Source: Campylobacter sp. (GTDB lineage: Bacteria > Campylobacterota > Campylobacteria > Campylobacterales > Campylobacteraceae). Taken from it: a stretch of DNA of 48,483 nt. Where the stretch lies: contig JAFUFY010000004.1 of assembly GCA_017469645.1 (NCBI GenBank), positions 1 through 48,483 of the forward strand. The letters are read 5' to 3'. Below the pieces are notes generated by a model. It was given only the letters and a program-made list of their open reading frames with translations. It was not told where the DNA came from and did not search any database. Made by a program: the position numbers and the translations under genes. Of this stretch, positions 45,467 to 48,483 are shown piece after piece; within the stretch, counting starts at the first letter, position 1; the number at the start of each line of letters is the position of its first letter.

Positions 45467-46689
45467 TTGCAAAGCTCAGCCAAGGTATCTAAATGCCTTT
45501 TTGCATCTTTTACGAAAGGATTGCTTTTATCCCACGCATAACCCGCTAAAACCGAGCTTATGTAGCGTTTGATTTTGTGATCTTTTTTTGGATAATAAAT
45601 CACATCTTGGAATTTGCCATCATACCAGCCATCGACATAAACTCTAAATGTATCAACGCCGCTCATTAGCTCTTTTGCGTAATCATTTTCCCAATCAGCC
45701 TTGCCGTTTTTGATCTCGTCTATCACGCACTTTGCGGCGATTTTAGCTGAATACAAAGCAATCGTAACGCCTGAGCTAAATACAGGATCTAAAAACTCAG
45801 TCGCATTGCCCAAAAGTGCGTATTTATCGCCATACAGACGGCTCACATTTTTTGAATATCCGTTGAGATTTCGCACAGGCGTATCCCAAACTGCATTGTT
45901 TAAAAGCCTTTTTAGCATAGGGCATTCATAAACGCATTTTTTAAGAATTTCGGCGTTATTTTCAGGATTTATTTCTAAATTTGATGGATTTATGATATGT
46001 TTTTCGCCGACCACGCCGATTGAACAACGCCCATTTGAAAACGGAATTAACCAAATCCAAACATCTCTATAAACCGGGTGAGTGGTGATTAAAATCTTAT
46101 TTCTATCATAAAGCGGCTCGGTTATGTTATCCTCTATATGGGTGAAATACGCACTTCTAGGCGGTAAATGCGACGGCGTTTCTAAATTTAATAGCCCTGG
46201 TAAAATCCGCCCATAACCACTGGCATCAAGAACAAATTTGCTTTGTAAATTTTCGCTTTTGCCATTATTTTCTACGCTTAAAACCGCATTTTGTCCGCTA
46301 AAATCCACAGCCTTAACTTCGCATTTGTAAGTTACTTCAACGCCCAACTTTTGAACTTCATCGATTAAAAGCTTGTCAAAATCGGCTCTTGGGACTTGAA
46401 AGGTCGTTCCACTTCCAATGCTATATTTATCGCAAAAGTCAAAATATGTGTATTTTTCGCCCCATGAAAATGCAGCACCGTTTTTGTATTGAAATCCGTA
46501 GTTATAAACGGCATCTAAAAGCCCTGCTTCTTCAAGGATATTGTTGCAGTTTGATAGCAAACTCTCGCCGATAACAAATTTTGGCATAGTTTCTTTTTCC
46601 AAAACTCGCACTTTAAGCCCAGCTTTATGCAAAAAACTTGCTGCCACACTTCCACTAGGTCCAGCACCAATCACCAAAACATCATACAT
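45463..46689 (-). CDS. Flavin-dependent halogenase-like oxidoreductase
   Basis: A 408-aa FAD protein. Near the N-terminus is GAGPSGSVAA (8-17) for the ADP part of FAD. Three landmarks of flavin-dependent halogenases are present: YKNGAAFSWG with Lys69 at the place of the catalytic Lys, the WxWxIP motif as WIWLIP (211-216), and FLDPVFSSG (299-307). Such halogenase-like proteins occur in APE/flexirubin clusters, where they may act as oxidoreductases rather than halogenases. AAGGGG precedes the ATG, four bases after the PPTase stop. Confidence 0.85.
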   Translation of the reverse strand: MYDVLVIGAGPSGSVAASFLHKAGLKVRVLEKETMPKFVIGESLLSNCNNILEEAGLLDAVYNYGFQYKNGAAFSWGEKYTYFDFCDKYSIGSGTTFQVPRADFDKLLIDEVQKLGVEVTYKCEVKAVDFSGQNAVLSVENNGKSENLQSKFVLDASGYGRILPGLLNLETPSHLPPRSAYFTHIEDNITEPLYDRNKILITTHPVYRDVWIWLIPFSNGRCSIGVVGEKHIINPSNLEINPENNAEILKKCVYECPMLKRLLNNAVWDTPVRNLNGYSKNVSRLYGDKYALLGNATEFLDPVFSSGVTIALYSAKIAAKCVIDEIKNGKADWENDYAKELMSGVDTFRVYVDGWYDGKFQDVIYYPKKDHKIKRYISSVLAGYAWDKSNPFVKDAKRHLDTLAELCK

Positions 46690-46692
46690 TTT

Positions 46693-47268
46693 TCACCCCT
46701 TGAAACAAACAGAAATTAGAAATTTATTATAGAGTAAATAAGTTTTAAATATTATAAATTTTCCCTTGTGATTCTTGGCTTTTATAGTAGAATTATCTTG
46801 GCAAAGCCCGACCCGTGCAAGGTCGCTAAATGCGAGATTTTCAAGCTTTATAATAGCTTCTTTGATAGTGTAAATTTGATAAAAAAGGATTTTTTTTTCG
46901 TTTTTATTGCAAATTTGCATTAAATTTTTTTCAAATTCATTAAAGCAAAAATTTATAACGGCTTCGTAGTTTCGATCAGCCAAAACTTCTAAATCAAGAC
47001 CAAATTTTTTCTTTGATAGTCCAACAGTAGCGATATGATAGTTTTGCGAATTTGCGAAATTTGGGGCTAAATTTAGTAAATTTGGATCAAATTTTTTATG
47101 CGAAATGCAAAATTTGCCCCTTTTTTTAATGCGCGATTTTATAGAGCGAGAAAGCAAAAAATCCGCCGAATTCCCACGAATTTTATATAATTTTTTGTCT
47201 TTTTTGCTGAGTTTTGATTTATCAAATTTAAAGATTTTATCGCTAATATAGATTTCAAATCGTTGCAT
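46693..47268 (-). CDS. 4'-phosphopantetheinyl transferase
   Basis: A 191-aa Sfp-type PPTase that would activate acyl carrier proteins by adding phosphopantetheine. The metal-binding FGLDLE (Asp92, Glu94) and the second motif YQIYTIKEAIIK (Lys136, Glu137, Lys141) are present; the usual Trp before KEA is replaced by Thr/Tyr-type residues. It is the first gene of the operon and lacks a clear RBS. No acyl carrier protein gene lies in this window, so its partner is encoded elsewhere. Confidence 0.85.
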   Translation of the reverse strand: MQRFEIYISDKIFKFDKSKLSKKDKKLYKIRGNSADFLLSRSIKSRIKKRGKFCISHKKFDPNLLNLAPNFANSQNYHIATVGLSKKKFGLDLEVLADRNYEAVINFCFNEFEKNLMQICNKNEKKILFYQIYTIKEAIIKLENLAFSDLARVGLCQDNSTIKAKNHKGKFIIFKTYLLYNKFLISVCFKG

Positions 47269-48483
47269 AATTTTATCTGAATAAAAAGTGGTGGTTAGAG
47301 GCGTCTTTTATAAAGCTCTAAAACACTTATATATAATCCTTTCAACTAAAAATAATAATAAATTATGGTGCTTTTTATGTAGCTGTTACTCTTTAAGTTT
47401 AAAATGTAAAATTTTCTACTTTTGAAAAGTTTAGTTTTCAAAACTACAATACACAAAAGCCCATAAATTAGGCTTTTTGCAAAAGTGAAATTCACTTTTT
47501 TAAGTTTCGTTTGCTTAAAGTGGTAAATTTGATTTAAGAATTCTCAAAATTCGCTCAAATTTTAACGCTAAACTTAATTAAGCTTTGTGGTAAAAAATCG
47601 CATTTACTCAAATCAAAATCTTTTACCATAGGTCGCATTATAGCATAAGTAGCTAAATGGATAATAAAAAGGCTCATTGCGTTTTGTTTTGGTGTGATTT
47701 ATGCGTTCGCTTTATCGTTCGCCTTGTGCTGTTCGCTTTTGCTTTGTGGCTTTGGTATTTATGGCTTTTGTGTGTTCGTTTTTGTTCGGTTTTTACTTCT
47801 CAAATGATTTTATTTTTTCTGTTTTTACTCTGTAAAGGATTATATTTTTATCAGTATTACGATTTAGTATAAAAATATTACTAAAATGTGGAAATAAAAA
47901 ATATTTCTTATATAACAAACTTTTTTTTATTTTGTTAGATTTTTACTTATTTTTATACCTTACTTTTTTTGTAAATCATAATAAAATCGGACTTTGAATT
48001 CAAAATTTGCTAAAAAATTCTTATGGATATATTTAAGTTTATTTTTATTTTTTGTAGGGGTGTGGGCGGGTCTTTGCGTTTAGCTCTTATCTTTGCTTAG
48101 TTATTCGCATTGTGATTTTGTGCGTTTGCATTTCTTATTTTTGGCTAATGCTTTGCTTTTTTGTTCTTGCTTTATGTTTTGTTTGCCTTACCTTGCTTTG
48201 TGGTGCGTTTGTTTTTATCTTGCTTTGTGGTGCGTTTGTTTTTGTTCTTGTTTGTGTTTTGCTCTTGCTCTTTTGCTTTATGCTTTTTGAAGTGGGTCAA
48301 ATTTTAAGCTCTAAACGGAATTATTTTAAATTCATAAAGATAAATTTTAATAAAAAATAAAGCTGTGGATTTAGATATTTTGGTAATAGTTAGCATAAAG
48401 GAATTTCCTTTTTTCTATTAGAGAGATATTTTAGCCTATGCTTCAAACATATGCCTTATGGTGCTTTGTTCGCATTTTTTTAG
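47269..48483. other. 1.2-kb gene-poor region with G/T-rich strand
   Basis: I see no credible gene here. Short open frames at 47657-47872, 48093-48290 and 48112-48360 encode only runs of Leu, Phe, Cys and Val that reflect the G/T-rich composition of the + strand, and they have no RBS or family resemblance. A palindromic TTATATATAA near 47327-47336 could hold the promoter of the PPTase operon. A direct repeat lies at 48192-48243. Confidence 0.6.
48192..48243 (+). repeat. Tandem duplication, 27-bp period
   Basis: The 25-base unit beginning CTTGCTTTGTGGTGCGTTTG occurs at 48192-48216 and again at 48219-48243, exactly 27 bases apart. Related words (GCTTTTGCTTTGTGGC) occur near 47739. It may have arisen by replication slippage. 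Confidence 0.8.

Noticed and set aside
47657..47872. A 71-aa open frame rich in Leu/Phe/Trp/Cys
   Set aside because: It reflects the G/T-rich composition of the + strand, has no RBS and resembles no protein family.
48093..48360. Two overlapping open frames that look like membrane peptides
   Set aside because: Both run through the same low-complexity G/T-rich repeat in different frames; neither has a start signal. They are more likely chance frames.

Overview
The window is AT-rich chromosomal DNA from an epsilonproteobacterium of the Campylobacter group. Three things support this: the protein families (a LapB-like TPR protein next to rnhA-rnc-aroC and a divergent dnaG; pnp-phosphoribosyltransferase-lptD-RDD-purD; a carboxynorspermidine synthase), the very high density of words such as AAATTTG/CAAATTT, and dense coding with many 4-nt ATGA overlaps. 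The species cannot be named from sequence alone. No tRNA, rRNA, CRISPR array or insertion sequence was seen.

Layout. 1-5776 (+): a secreted type II asparaginase, a TraT-like lipoprotein, a small membrane protein, a LysE/ArgO exporter, an unknown 192-aa protein, carboxynorspermidine synthase and two small envelope proteins. 5854-9292: three periplasmic amino-acid-binding proteins with no permease or ATPase nearby, one of them (minus strand) broken by a single in-frame TAA; rdgB lies between them. 9353-11885 (+): a YajR-like MFS transporter and moeA. 12139-13623 (-): a small accessory patch with a Vat/CatB-type acetyltransferase, an unknown protein and a lipoprotein.

13640-19692 (-): housekeeping genes TPR protein-rnhA-rnc and aroC, with a three-gene cassette between rnc and aroC: a coiled-coil two-TM membrane protein, a DNA cytosine-5 methyltransferase and a putative PD-(D/E)XK endonuclease. 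19751-23946 (+): dnaG (possibly leaderless), a PP-loop tRNA-thiolation-like enzyme and creD. 23989-26836 (-): crcB, a DUF2238 membrane protein and the fatty-acid genes accC-accB.

27072-34908 (-): a tandem universal stress protein, pnp, a phosphoribosyltransferase, lptD, an RDD protein, purD, and, directly upstream of purD, a probable 6S RNA with its own promoter and terminator. 34934-39846 (-): hemD-argH-CAP lipoprotein-pckA. 40043-41023 (-): a DUF3137-like membrane protein.

41143-47268 (-) is the most distinctive region: an eight-gene overlapping operon made of a PPTase, a halogenase-like flavoenzyme, a lipoprotein, ketosynthase, dehydratase-like protein, ketoreductase, ketosynthase and a small periplasmic protein, ending in a strong terminator. 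The order of the lipoprotein-KS-DH-KR-KS block matches the distal half of aryl polyene (APE) pigment clusters. The proximal half (carrier proteins, aryl-acid ligase, ammonia lyase, exporter) is absent from the window. The final 1.2 kb (47269-48483) upstream of this operon contains no credible gene and has a conspicuous G/T-rich strand with a 27-bp tandem duplication.
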